From: JBBROS01 sp963752225
GTDB lineage: Bacteria; Pseudomonadota; Alphaproteobacteria; Acetobacterales; Acetobacteraceae
DNA length: 64,000 nt
Reading direction: 5' to 3'
NCBI GenBank assembly: GCA_963752225.1
Contig: CAVVXS010000009.1
Span: forward strand, 682,001 to 746,000
Part shown: piece by piece, positions 27,538-36,493 of the stretch
Numbering within the stretch: position 1 is the stretch's first letter
Layout: every line of letters starts with the position of its first letter
The notes under the pieces: generated by a model
Told to the model about the DNA's origin: nothing
Seen by the model: the letters and a program-made list of their open reading frames with translations, nothing else
Database searches by the model: none
Made by a program: the position numbers and the translations under genes

Positions 27538-28494
27538 TCAATCGCGCGGGGCGAACAGGTCGGCGCCCATCTGCGCCAGCAAGTCGGGCAGGTCGAGCAA
27601 CACCCAGTTTTCGCGGATGCTGCCGTCCGCCACGCGCCAGAAGTCCATCACCCGCAACGTCATCGGCCGGTTGGTCGCCGCGACCCCGAGGTATGGGCCG
27701 CGATGGGTCATGGTCATTGAGGGCCAGCCGCCGGAGCAGACATAGTCGCCGTCGCCGAAACGGCAGAAGTGGTTGCCGCCGACGCGGTCGGGGAAGGCGG
27801 TCAGGAACGGGATCCGGTGGTCGCGGTCGAAGCCCGGGTAGGTGAAGTTGGCGCCGACGCCGCCGGGGCCGAACCACAGCATATCGGGGTGCCAATAGCC
27901 GCCCTCCCCGGTCTGGCCGGCGCTGCGGAAGGTGTCCGGATCATAGGCGCGCAGGTCGGTCAGCATCGCTTCAACCAGCGCCGCCGACGCGTCCGAGCGC
28001 TCGCGGTGTCCGGGCAGCACGCCGTCATGGGTGGCCGGTCCCGGGAACAGCATCTCGGTGCCGAGCCGATGCGGCACCGGCGAGCACCCGGCCTGCCGCA
28101 TCAGGTCGAGCAGGTCGGGCAGGATGTAAGCCTCCTCGACCCGGCCGGCGGCGTCGAGCCGGTAGAACTCGCCGCAGCGCAGGAACACGAGCTTGCCGCT
28201 CGGCGGCACGCCCCACAGCGGCGCGGTAAAGTTGCCGACGTAATGCCCGAGCGTCGCGACCCACTCGCCCTCGCTGACCCGGGAGCGGTTGCCGAGCACC
28301 AATTCGGCGCGGCGGACCAGCCCGGGAAGTGCGGCGTGCAGCGGACGCAGGAACCCGTCCAGGACCCCGCCGGGTCCACGCAGCGTCCCGACCGGGTGGG
28401 CGACGTGCCAGACCGTGCCGGTCGTGCACGCGGCGGCCGTCGCGTCGGCGCCGGCAACCAGTGCGTCCAGCAGCGTTCGGCGGAAATCGGCCAT
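27538..28494 (-). CDS. Double-domain SnoaL/NTF2-like protein
   Basis: 318 residues with two SnoaL-like (NTF2-fold) halves. The second half shows the typical block RVMDFWRVADGSIRENWVLL followed by DLPDLLAQMGADLF, matching the polyketide-cyclase/ester-cyclase pattern. Catalytic identity is unknown; the fold also serves isomerases, dehydratases and binding proteins. It is divergent from the ABC ATPase gene, with the 18-bp palindrome at 28556-28573 between them, so it probably belongs to the same regulon. Two more NTF2-fold genes flank the regulator at 33142 and 34676. Confidence 0.8.
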   Translation of the reverse strand: MADFRRTLLDALVAGADATAAACTTGTVWHVAHPVGTLRGPGGVLDGFLRPLHAALPGLVRRAELVLGNRSRVSEGEWVATLGHYVGNFTAPLWGVPPSGKLVFLRCGEFYRLDAAGRVEEAYILPDLLDLMRQAGCSPVPHRLGTEMLFPGPATHDGVLPGHRERSDASAALVEAMLTDLRAYDPDTFRSAGQTGEGGYWHPDMLWFGPGGVGANFTYPGFDRDHRIPFLTAFPDRVGGNHFCRFGDGDYVCSGGWPSMTMTHRGPYLGVAATNRPMTLRVMDFWRVADGSIRENWVLLDLPDLLAQMGADLFAPRD

Positions 28495-28555
28495 GTCGCG
28501 GTTCCTCTGGCAGGAAAGCTTTGCATCTCGCTCGGCAATCGTGGTCTATGGCGTT

Positions 28556-28573
28556 CTTGCATACGTATGCAAG
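28556..28573. promoter_or_regulatory. 18-bp perfect palindrome, candidate LacI-family operator
   Basis: CTTGCATACGTATGCAAG is its own reverse complement, with the central ACGT and TTGCA-type half sites of LacI/PurR operators. It lies between the divergent NTF2 gene (28494) and the ABC ATPase gene (28604). A LacI-family regulator is encoded at the far end of the ABC cluster (33667-34689). I did not notice a second copy in the window. Confidence 0.7.
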
Positions 28574-28603
28574 CCTGGGCGTAAGCAATTGGGGGAGAGC
28601 CGG

Positions 28604-29674
28604 TTGGCCGCAGTCACCCTGGATCGAGTGACCAAGCGCTGGGGCCCGATTGTCGCGGTGAGCGAGTTCACGCTGGCAATTGCCGACCGCGAGTTCCTGG
28701 TCCTGCTCGGCCCGTCCGGCTGCGGCAAGACCACGACGATGCGCATGATCGCCGGGCTCGAGGACCCGAGCACCGGCTCGATCAGCATCGGCGACCGCGT
28801 GGTCAACAAGCTCGAGCCGAAGGACCGGGACGTGGCGATGGTGTTCCAAAGCTACGGCCTCTATCCCAACATGACGGTTTACGAGAACGTCCGCTTCCCG
28901 CTCAAAGTGCGCAAGGTGCCGGCTTCCGAGCACGACGCCCGGGTGCGCCGCGCCGCCGACATGGTGGAGCTGGCTCCATTGCTCGACCGCCGGCCGAAGG
29001 AGCTGTCGGGCGGGCAGCGGCAGCGGGTGGCGCTGGCCCGCGCGATCGTGCGTCAGCCGACGGTGTTCCTGATGGACGAGCCGCTGTCCAACCTCGACGC
29101 CAAGCTGCGCGTCTCGACGCGGGCGCAGATCAAGCACCTACAGCACGAGCTGGCGGTGACGACGGTCTATGTCACCCACGATCAGGTGGAGGCGATGACG
29201 CTGGCCGACCGGGTCGTGGTGATGAACCGCGGCGTGATCCAGCAGGTCGGCACGCCGACCGAGATCTACGACCGGCCGGCCAACACCTTCGTCGCCGGGT
29301 TCATCGGCTCACCGGCGATGAACCTGATCGATGGCGAGGTGACGGGCGGGGTGTTCGAGGCCGACGGCCTGCGGATCGAGGGCCTTCCCGCGGCCCATCG
29401 TGGCCCCGCGACGCTGGGCTTTCGAGCCGAGGACGCGACGCTCGACCCCGCGAGCACGCAGCTGCGCGCGCCGATCTACGCCGTCGAGCTGCTGGGCGAC
29501 GCCACCATGGTCACGTTCCGGCCCGGCGGCACGCTCGTCTCGGTGCGCACCGACAAGGGCTTCCGCGCCGCGATCGGCGACCCGGCCGGCCTCTCGATCG
29601 ACCCGGCCAAATGCCACCTCTACCGCCGCGACAACGGCATCCGCATCCCTGCCAGCGCTGGAGACACAGAATGA
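28604..29674 (+). CDS. ABC transporter ATP-binding protein, MalK/UgpC type
   Basis: 356-residue ATPase of a carbohydrate ABC importer. Walker A GPSGCGKTT, signature LSGGQRQRVALARA, Walker B VFLMDEPLSNLDA and the H-loop VYVTHDQVEAMT are all intact. The C-terminal ~100 residues form the TOBE/OB regulatory domain of MalK-like ATPases. The start is TTG 28604, 6 bases after GGGGGAG. It overlaps the binding-protein gene as ATGA, and the two permeases follow. The palindrome upstream may repress the whole unit. Confidence 0.93.
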   Translation: MAAVTLDRVTKRWGPIVAVSEFTLAIADREFLVLLGPSGCGKTTTMRMIAGLEDPSTGSISIGDRVVNKLEPKDRDVAMVFQSYGLYPNMTVYENVRFPLKVRKVPASEHDARVRRAADMVELAPLLDRRPKELSGGQRQRVALARAIVRQPTVFLMDEPLSNLDAKLRVSTRAQIKHLQHELAVTTVYVTHDQVEAMTLADRVVVMNRGVIQQVGTPTEIYDRPANTFVAGFIGSPAMNLIDGEVTGGVFEADGLRIEGLPAAHRGPATLGFRAEDATLDPASTQLRAPIYAVELLGDATMVTFRPGGTLVSVRTDKGFRAAIGDPAGLSIDPAKCHLYRRDNGIRIPASAGDTE

Positions 29675-30900
29675 CGATCCGGGCCCTCGTCCTCGCCGCC
29701 GTTTTCGCCCCCATGCTCGCCGGCGCCCCGGTGACGGGCGCTCTCGCCGCGTGCCCGTTCAAGAACGAGGTGCCGATCAGGATGCTGTCGGCCGGGTTCC
29801 AGGCGTGGAAGTCGGTGACCGGCCAGATGGCGGAGTGCGGCAATTTCTCGGCCGAGCTGGACCAGGAGTTCGCCAACAAGCAGCCGGCCGCGTTCGCCGC
29901 CAACCCGGCGCTGTATCAAATCGGCGGGGTGTCGAACGACAGCGTCGTCGCCGTGCTGGACGCCGGCACCATCCGGCCGCTCGACGACCTGGTCGCGAAA
30001 TTCGGCCAGCACCTTTCGCCCAACCAGCTCGTCAAGCTGAACGGCAAGGTCTTCGTGATCGCCATGCAGGTCAACGACCAGACGCTGATGTTCCGCCAGG
30101 ACATCTTCGACCGGCTCGGCCTGTCCGCACCCAAGAGCTACGACGAGCTGCTGGCGGCCGCGGCGAAGATCAAGGCATCCGGCGAAGTCGCCTATCCCCT
30201 GGGGGCGACCTGGAAGACCGGGTGGAACCTGGGCGAGGACTTCGTCAACCTGTTCCTCGGCTACGGCGGCACGCTGTTCGGCCCGGACGGACGGCCCGGC
30301 ATCAAGAGCGAGGCCGGGCTGAAGACGCTGGCGATGATGCAGAAGCTGATGCCGTTCACCAACCCGAACGTGCTGACGAACGATTCGAGCGCGGTGCAGC
30401 AGCAGTTCCAGCAAGGCCAGATCGCGATGGCGAATTTGTGGGCGTCGCGGGCCGGGGCGATGGACGACGCCAGCGAATCGAAGGTGGTGGGCAAGGTCGC
30501 CAGCGCCCCGGCACCGGCCGCGACCCCGGGCGGCAAGCCGGCCACCACCGTCTGGTGGGACGGCGCGGCAATCGCCAGCCACGCCACCGACCAACAGGCC
30601 GAGGCGGCGTTCAAGCTGATCATGCAAGGCATGAGCCCGGAGATGGTCGCGCAGCATAACGACGACTCCGTCTGGCTGATCCCCGGCTACAAGCCCGGCC
30701 GGCTCGCCGACGGCGCGGTCAAGTCGATGCAGATGGGCGCGCCCGCCTATCCGGTGTCGACCCGGATGGGCTTGATCCACACCGCGATCGGCAACAACGT
30801 CGCCGACGCCCTGACCGGGCGGGCGAGCGCCGAAGACACGCTCGCCAAGGTCGAAGCCGCCTACCTCACCTCGGCCCGCGAGGCCGGGCTGCTGAAATAG
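29671..30900 (+). CDS. Carbohydrate-type ABC transporter substrate-binding protein
   Basis: 409-residue extracellular binding protein of the sugar (family 1) class. The N-terminus is a signal peptide of about 27 residues; LAAC with Cys28 also fits a lipobox, so it may be a lipoprotein, or Cys28 may pair with the Cys in MAECGNF. ALYQIGGVSND and the later LWASRAGAMDD are typical family 1 blocks. The substrate is not clear. The start overlaps the ATPase stop as ATGA; the permease follows after 4 bp. Confidence 0.9.
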   Translation: MTIRALVLAAVFAPMLAGAPVTGALAACPFKNEVPIRMLSAGFQAWKSVTGQMAECGNFSAELDQEFANKQPAAFAANPALYQIGGVSNDSVVAVLDAGTIRPLDDLVAKFGQHLSPNQLVKLNGKVFVIAMQVNDQTLMFRQDIFDRLGLSAPKSYDELLAAAAKIKASGEVAYPLGATWKTGWNLGEDFVNLFLGYGGTLFGPDGRPGIKSEAGLKTLAMMQKLMPFTNPNVLTNDSSAVQQQFQQGQIAMANLWASRAGAMDDASESKVVGKVASAPAPAATPGGKPATTVWWDGAAIASHATDQQAEAAFKLIMQGMSPEMVAQHNDDSVWLIPGYKPGRLADGAVKSMQMGAPAYPVSTRMGLIHTAIGNNVADALTGRASAEDTLAKVEAAYLTSAREAGLLK

Positions 30901-30904
30901 CCGC

Positions 30905-31927
30905 ATGCGGCGCAAAACCTTCATCCTGTTCGTGCTGCCGTCGGTGCTGATGATGACGCTGTTCATCGCGGTGCCGTTGGCGACCGTCGTGGTGCAAAGC
31001 TTTGCCAATACCGAGCGGGTGTTTCGCGAGGAAACGGCGGAAAGCTGCACGCCGGGCTTCCCGACCCCGGTCTGCACCACCGAAACCCGCACCGTGCCGG
31101 CGCTGAACGACGCCGGGCAGCCGCAAACCCGGACGAGCTGGGTGGGCCTGGCGAACTACGCCGCGCTGCTGCAGCCGGCGGCGGTCGGAACGGCGCTCCG
31201 CACCGGCGACGTGCGGGCGCTGGACGCGATCGACTTCTACAAGGCGCTGCGCTTCACCCTGACGTTCACGCTGGTGACCTTGCCGCTGGTAATCGGCCTC
31301 GGCCTCGCGCTCGCCCTGGCGCTCAACGCGACGGTGCGGATGTTGCGCGGACCGGTGATCTTCGCCTCGCTGCTGCCGTTCATCATCACCCCGGTGATCG
31401 GCGCGCTCAGCATCCGCTGGCTGTTCGACAGCGACGGCATACTGACCGCCGCGCTGCAGCGGATCCTGGGGCATCCGGTCTCGATGCTGTCGCACGATTG
31501 GACGCTCGAGCTGCTGATGATCCTCTACCGGGTGTGGAGCGCCGGGCCGTTCGCCTTCATCATCTTCTATGCCGGGCTGCAGAGCGTGAATGCGGACACG
31601 ATGGAGTCGGCCATCATCGACGGCGCGTCGCGCTGGCAGCGGCTGCGCTACGTTGTCGTGCCGCATTTGGCGCCGTTGATCCTGTTCGTGGCGCTGATCC
31701 ACCTGATGGATGCGTACCGGGTGTTCGACGAGGTGGTCGGCTTCTCGAGCGCCGCGTACGTGATCTCGCTGCAATGGCTGACTTTCGACCTGCTGACGCC
31801 GAATTCGAGCGGAACGCGGGCGATCGGCCGGGCGTCGGCGTCGTCGATGCTGACGATGCTCGGCATCGTGCTGCTGCTGACGCCGCCGATGCTGCGCAGT
31901 TGGCGCGAACGGAGGCGGACGTCTTGA
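30905..31927 (+). CDS. ABC transporter permease, sugar type (MalF/UgpA-like)
   Basis: 340-residue inner membrane permease. Six predicted helices, with an extra loop after helix 1 that holds two Cys (ESCTPGFPTPVC), probably periplasmic. The ATPase-contact EAA motif is ESAIIDGASRWQRL. It pairs with the next gene as the MalF/MalG-type heterodimer. The start ATG is 4 bp after the binding-protein stop. Confidence 0.9.
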   Translation: MRRKTFILFVLPSVLMMTLFIAVPLATVVVQSFANTERVFREETAESCTPGFPTPVCTTETRTVPALNDAGQPQTRTSWVGLANYAALLQPAAVGTALRTGDVRALDAIDFYKALRFTLTFTLVTLPLVIGLGLALALALNATVRMLRGPVIFASLLPFIITPVIGALSIRWLFDSDGILTAALQRILGHPVSMLSHDWTLELLMILYRVWSAGPFAFIIFYAGLQSVNADTMESAIIDGASRWQRLRYVVVPHLAPLILFVALIHLMDAYRVFDEVVGFSSAAYVISLQWLTFDLLTPNSSGTRAIGRASASSMLTMLGIVLLLTPPMLRSWRERRRTS

Positions 31928-31949
31928 GGGCGGCGCGCTGGCCGGTCCG

Positions 31950-33134
31950 ATGACCCGAACGCCGCCGAGCCTGAAACTCCTGGTCGCCGGCTTCCTGTCC
32001 GCCTGGGTGGTCGCCGCCCTGTTCCCGCTGCTCTGGATCGCGGCGATGTCGTTCAAGCTGCCGGTGGACGCGTTCTCCACCGACCCGGCGCAGGTGCTGC
32101 TGGGCCCCGCCACCCGGGCCGGCGCCGGCGGGTTGAGCGTCGCCGACCTGGTGCTGGGAGCGGCGGCGCTGGTCGGCTTGTACACCCTGGTCGCACGGCT
32201 CACGCCGCGTTTGGCCCGCGCGGTCGGCGGCGCCGCGGGCTGGCTGCTGGCGGCGGTCGTGTGCGCCGGAATGTCCCTTGCGGCGGCGGCGCTGACGTTG
32301 CCGCCCGCGCTCGGGTTGGTCGACGCCGCGCTGGGGGCCATCCCCGGCCTGCGCGCGCTCGCCGAGCCCGCCATCGGCTTCACCGGCGCCCATTACCGCG
32401 CGGTCTGGGTGTCGCACGCCTTCTATCGCAACTTCGAGAACTCCCTGCTGGTGACGGGCGGCGTGGTGGCGATCTCGCTCAGCGTGGGCACGCTGGCCGG
32501 CTACGCGTTGGCGCGCAGCACGACCGGCCTCGCGTTCGGCTTGCTGATCGTCGCCCTGATCTTCCGCGCCCTTCCCTACTCGGTGCTGGTCTCCGGCTAC
32601 TTGCCGCTGTTCATCGGCAGCGCCGAACTGCTCGAGCCGGCGTGGCGCGCGCCGGTGCTGGGGCCGCTGCTGCATCTGGTGTCGGCGACCCCGCCGACCC
32701 TGTATGGCCGGCCCTGGGCGGTGATCGCGGTGCTGGTCTCGATCAATCAGCCGTTCACGATATGGATGCTGCGCTCGTTTTTCGCCAACATTCCGGCAGA
32801 GCTGGACGAGGCGGCGCGGGTGGACGGCTGCTCGCATTTCGGCGCCTTCCGCCGGGTCATCATGCCGGTCATGTGGCCCGGCGTGGTGACGACCGGGCTG
32901 TTCAGCTTCCTGCTGGCCTACAACGACTACCTGGTCTGCGCGCTGCTGCTGGATTCGCAATCGCAGACCATGGTCCCGGCGATCACCCAGTTCTTCAATC
33001 GCGAAACCACCTCGACCGACCAGATCGAGGCGGTGGCGGCGGCGGTCTCGATTACCGCGCCGCTGTTCCTGCTGGTGATGGCGTTCCAGCGGCAAATCGT
33101 GTCCGGCCTGACCGCCGGCGCAGTCAAAGGATAG
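31950..33134 (+). CDS. ABC transporter permease, sugar type (MalG/UgpE-like), with an N-terminal insertion
   Basis: 394-residue permease. MalG-type proteins are usually 270-300 residues. Here about 100 extra hydrophobic residues (roughly 40-150, for example VADLVLGAAALVGLYTLVAR and AAGWLLAAVVCAGMSL) sit between helix 1 and the family core, which would add about two to three helices. The EAA motif is DEAARVDGCSHFGAFRRV. It is 22 bp after the first permease and 7 bp before the NTF2 gene, so all belong to one operon. Confidence 0.88.
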   Translation: MTRTPPSLKLLVAGFLSAWVVAALFPLLWIAAMSFKLPVDAFSTDPAQVLLGPATRAGAGGLSVADLVLGAAALVGLYTLVARLTPRLARAVGGAAGWLLAAVVCAGMSLAAAALTLPPALGLVDAALGAIPGLRALAEPAIGFTGAHYRAVWVSHAFYRNFENSLLVTGGVVAISLSVGTLAGYALARSTTGLAFGLLIVALIFRALPYSVLVSGYLPLFIGSAELLEPAWRAPVLGPLLHLVSATPPTLYGRPWAVIAVLVSINQPFTIWMLRSFFANIPAELDEAARVDGCSHFGAFRRVIMPVMWPGVVTTGLFSFLLAYNDYLVCALLLDSQSQTMVPAITQFFNRETTSTDQIEAVAAAVSITAPLFLLVMAFQRQIVSGLTAGAVKG

Positions 33135-33141
33135 AACAGCC

Positions 33142-33666
33142 ATGGTGGGTGCACGTCCCGAACAAGCGGCGCTGACGAAGGACAACGACCGCAGCAAGAC
33201 CGAGGCGACGCGGCACGTCGTGGAGTCGATGGTCGACGGGCTGAACGACCATCTGATCGACGGCATCGGCGCGTTCTTCGCGCCCGACTTCCGCTGGATG
33301 GGCAATGCCGGCTGTGGCACCAAGCACGGCCTGCGCGAGTTCCAGGACAACTGGCAGCGTCCGTTCCAGGCCGCCTTCTCCGACAAGGTCTGCATCGACG
33401 AGGCGCGGCTTGCCGAAGGCGAGTGGATGGCCGCGTTCGGGCGCCAGGAGGCAACCCATAGCGGCGAGTTCATGGGCATCGCGCCGACCGGCAAGCGGGT
33501 CGAGATCCGCTACATGGATTTCTGGCACGTGCGGGACGGCAAGATCGTGGACAATTGGGTGATGGTGGACTTCCCGCACGTCATGCGCCAACTCGGCGCC
33601 GACCCGTTCGGCGGCCATGGCTGGGAGGAGTACGACAGCGGCCGCAAGACGCCACCGCGGCCGTAG
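33142..33666 (+). CDS. Single-domain SnoaL/NTF2-like protein (ester cyclase family)
   Basis: 174 residues with one NTF2-fold domain. YMDFWHVRDGKIVDNWVMVD followed by FPHVMRQLGADPF is the same C-terminal block as in the double-domain protein at 27538. No signal peptide. Its start is 7 bp after the permease stop and its stop touches the GTG of the LacI regulator, so it is part of the transporter operon. Reaction unknown; the fold often performs isomerisation, dehydration or cyclisation of small molecules. Confidence 0.82.
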   Translation: MVGARPEQAALTKDNDRSKTEATRHVVESMVDGLNDHLIDGIGAFFAPDFRWMGNAGCGTKHGLREFQDNWQRPFQAAFSDKVCIDEARLAEGEWMAAFGRQEATHSGEFMGIAPTGKRVEIRYMDFWHVRDGKIVDNWVMVDFPHVMRQLGADPFGGHGWEEYDSGRKTPPRP

Positions 33667-34689
33667 GTGGCGTCCTCGCTCGACGTGGCGCGCCGCGCCG
33701 GGGTCAGCCAATCGGCGGTGAGCCGGGTGTTCACCCCGGGCGCCTCGGTCTCGGCGCCCATGCGGGCGCGGGTGCTGGCGGCGGCCGCCGCGCTCGACTA
33801 CCGGCCCAACGCTTTGGCGCGCTCGCTGATCACCGGACGCAGCCGGGTCATCGGCCTGATCGTCGCCTACCTCGACAACCAGTACTACCCGCTCGTGCTG
33901 GAGCGGCTTTGCGCCGCGCTGCAGCCGCGCGGCTACCACGTGATGATCTTCATCGCGCCGCAAGCCCATGCCGACGTCGAAGAGGTGCTGGCCGAGATCC
34001 TCGACCACCAGGTGGCGGGCATCGTCATGGCGTCGGCGGCGCTGTCCTCGACGCTGGCCGCGCGCTGCCTCGAGCGCGGCGTTGCGGTGGTGCAGTTCAA
34101 CCGCTCGCAGGACGATCCGGAGCTGCCCGCCGTCACGTCGGACAACGCGGCCGGCGGGCGGGCGCTGGCGCGGTTCCTGGTCGCGGGCGGCCATCGCCGC
34201 ATCGCCTACATCGCCGGCTGGGCCGAGGCCTCGACGCAGCGGGATCGCGAGGCCGGGTTCCGCGAGGGGCTCGCCGCATCCGGTCATGCGCTGTTCGCAC
34301 GCGAGAGCGGCGACTACAGCTTCGAGCGCGCGCAGCAGGCCACGCGGCGGTTGTTCCGCCGGCCCCGCAACCGGCCCGACGCGGTGTTCGTCGCCAACGA
34401 CCACATGGCGATCCCTGCCATGGACGTGCTGCGTCACGAACTCGGCCTGGCGGTGCCGCAGGACGTGTCCGTGGTGTCGTATGACGACACGCCGCCGGCG
34501 GCCTGGCCCAGCTACGGGCTGACCGGCATCCGTCAGCCCACCGACGCGCTGGTGTCGGCGACCGTGGACATGCTGATGGACCGGATCGCCGATCCCGACA
34601 CCCCGCCGCGCCGTGTCGTGCTGCCCGGCACATTGGTGGTACGAAGCTCGGCCCGCATACCGGAAGGATGGCCTCATGAAAGGCTTTGA
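33667..34689 (+). CDS. LacI family transcriptional regulator
   Basis: 340-residue repressor-type protein. The N-terminal HTH is SLDVARRAGVSQSAVSRVF with the hinge around NALARSLITGRS, followed by a periplasmic-binding-protein-like effector domain (VIGLIVAYLDNQYYPLVLE). The GTG start directly follows the preceding stop. It probably senses the imported compound and binds the palindrome at 28556-28573, controlling both the ABC operon and the divergent NTF2 gene. Its last 14 bases overlap the next gene. Confidence 0.93.
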   Translation: MASSLDVARRAGVSQSAVSRVFTPGASVSAPMRARVLAAAAALDYRPNALARSLITGRSRVIGLIVAYLDNQYYPLVLERLCAALQPRGYHVMIFIAPQAHADVEEVLAEILDHQVAGIVMASAALSSTLAARCLERGVAVVQFNRSQDDPELPAVTSDNAAGGRALARFLVAGGHRRIAYIAGWAEASTQRDREAGFREGLAASGHALFARESGDYSFERAQQATRRLFRRPRNRPDAVFVANDHMAIPAMDVLRHELGLAVPQDVSVVSYDDTPPAAWPSYGLTGIRQPTDALVSATVDMLMDRIADPDTPPRRVVLPGTLVVRSSARIPEGWPHERL

Positions 34690-35641
34690 CCCACGCTTTG
34701 CCGACCTGCCCGACTTCATCATCGGGATCACCAAGGAGATCTGGGAGGACCGCGGCATTGCGACACTGCGGCAATACTACGCGCCCGGCTTGGCGGTGCG
34801 CTCGCCGGCGTCGGTGGTGGTCGGCAACGAGGGCGTCATTGCCGCCACCATGGCGACATTGGCGGAGTTCCCCGACCGCACGCTGCTGGCCGAGGACGTG
34901 ATCTGGTCTGGCGACGACGAGGCCGGCTTCCTGTCGTCACACCGGCTGCTGTCGACCGCCACCCACAGCCATGACGGCGCCTACGGCCCGGCGACCGGGC
35001 GCACGCTGCAATACCGGATCATCGCCGACTGCTTCGCGCGCCACAACCAAATCGCCGACGAGTGGCTGGTGCGCGACCAGGGCGCCATCGTGCGGCAACT
35101 CGGCATCGAGCCGAAGCGCTTTGCCGCCGGACTGATCGCCAACGCGGCACCTGGCCGCCGCCCGCGGCCGCTGACACCGGACATCGACCCGGCCGGTCCC
35201 TATGCCGGAACTGGCAACGACGATGCGTGGGGCGAGCGCTACGGCGACATCCTGACCGGGCTGATGGCGGCCGACCTGGCTTCGATCCCGGCCGTCTACG
35301 ACCGCGGTGTGCAGTTCGAGATGCCGGGCGGCGTCACCGGACACGGCTGGGCGGCGGCGGACGGGTTCTGGATGCGGCTGCGCAGCGCCTTCCCGTCAGC
35401 CGAGTTCCGCATCCACCACCGCATCGGCCGCGAGGACCCGCTCATGCCGCCCCGCGCGGCGCTGCGTTGGAGCCTATGGGGCAAGCACGACGGCTTCGGC
35501 GCTTTCGGCCCCCCGACCGGCGCCCCGGTCTACATCCTGGGCCTAAGCCACGCCGAATTCGGCCCGCGCGGGTTACGGCGCGAATGGGTTCTCTACGACG
35601 AAACGGCCATCTGGACGCAGATCGCCCTGCATACGGGGTAA
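34676..35641 (+). CDS. Double-domain SnoaL/NTF2-like protein
   Basis: 321 residues with two NTF2-like halves (about 1-150 and 170-315). The first ends with DEWLVRDQGAIVRQLG and the second with REWVLYDETAIWTQI, the usual strand block. It is similar in length and layout to the protein at 27538 but clearly divergent. ATG 34676 is preceded by GGAAGGA and overlaps the LacI gene by 14 bases. It is last in the transporter operon. Function unknown. Confidence 0.8.
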   Translation: MKGFDPRFADLPDFIIGITKEIWEDRGIATLRQYYAPGLAVRSPASVVVGNEGVIAATMATLAEFPDRTLLAEDVIWSGDDEAGFLSSHRLLSTATHSHDGAYGPATGRTLQYRIIADCFARHNQIADEWLVRDQGAIVRQLGIEPKRFAAGLIANAAPGRRPRPLTPDIDPAGPYAGTGNDDAWGERYGDILTGLMAADLASIPAVYDRGVQFEMPGGVTGHGWAAADGFWMRLRSAFPSAEFRIHHRIGREDPLMPPRAALRWSLWGKHDGFGAFGPPTGAPVYILGLSHAEFGPRGLRREWVLYDETAIWTQIALHTG

Positions 35642-36493
35642 AAGGCGGTGCAACCGCTGTGGTTCACCACGGAAACCGGCATTCGGCCGCGGCAAACCTC
35701 GCCTGATCTCAGAGCCTCAAACAATGGCCTGATCTGTGGCAATTTCAGAGAAGTTGTTCCCACCGCGACCGACGTCTCACGGCAAGCCGGCACCCCACTA
35801 GAAGCACTTCTCGAGCCATTCGGCTCGGGAGTACTGCCCAGCGTCAGGGCAGAGAACGCGGTCCCGCCGCCAATGTAGCTTTCGATCGGACAGCCTGCGG
35901 CGGCGATGGGCCTTCTGCATATTGCTGTCAGAGCGCGTCAGGCGACCGAAGCGCGCATTGCAGCGGTTCACCGCGACCTCCCTGGCGGTCGCGACCATCG
36001 CCGCCCTGAACTCCTCGCTTGTATGGACCCTGCCGTTGCGCCGGGGGTAAACGAGCCGCGTACGGGTGCGCTGCGGCGGCACGACAGGGTGTTGAAGCAT
36101 GCGCTTGTACGGGGCGCGTGGTTCGAAACGGCCCCGCCCCCGGCGGCTCCGCGATACCGCCATGGTAATGTCGTTACTTGTCCGTAGTGAGACCTGTGCC
36201 AGTCACCCGGCACGGGCATTTCAGCGTCAGCGAGCGATCCAGGCGGTTTTTCATCCCTGGGCGGCACATGGAACGCAAGCAATGATGATCAGTATCAACG
36301 ACACCGACCAGTGGCGGCCGTGAGCCGAATAGAATCGGCCCCCGCGAACGACGAATTTTAGCCGTCCGCCCCGGTCTCGTTGGCGGAACGTTTCGATAAA
36401 TAAGGTCACTTATGTGGTCCGTTCATGACGGGAACCACGATGGATTCTCCTCTATTGCAGCCGTGCGCCCTAAATTGTTAATAGGAGTTTTCT
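35642..36493. other. 852-bp region without a supported gene
   Basis: Short frames on both strands (for example the minus-strand frame 35798-36163) resemble no family I know and lack convincing ribosome sites. The last ~190 bases turn AT-rich (ATAAATAAGG, AAATTGTTAATAGG) and probably hold the promoter and leader of the beta-helix gene at 36494. A 12-bp palindrome, GTGGTTCACCAC, lies near 35660. The region separates the transporter and EPS loci and may contain decayed sequence. Confidence 0.5.

Noticed and set aside
35798..36163. 121-codon minus-strand frame in the intergenic region, possibly a transposase fragment
   Set aside because: I could not find DDE, HTH or other transposase motifs, no inverted ends, and no ribosome site.
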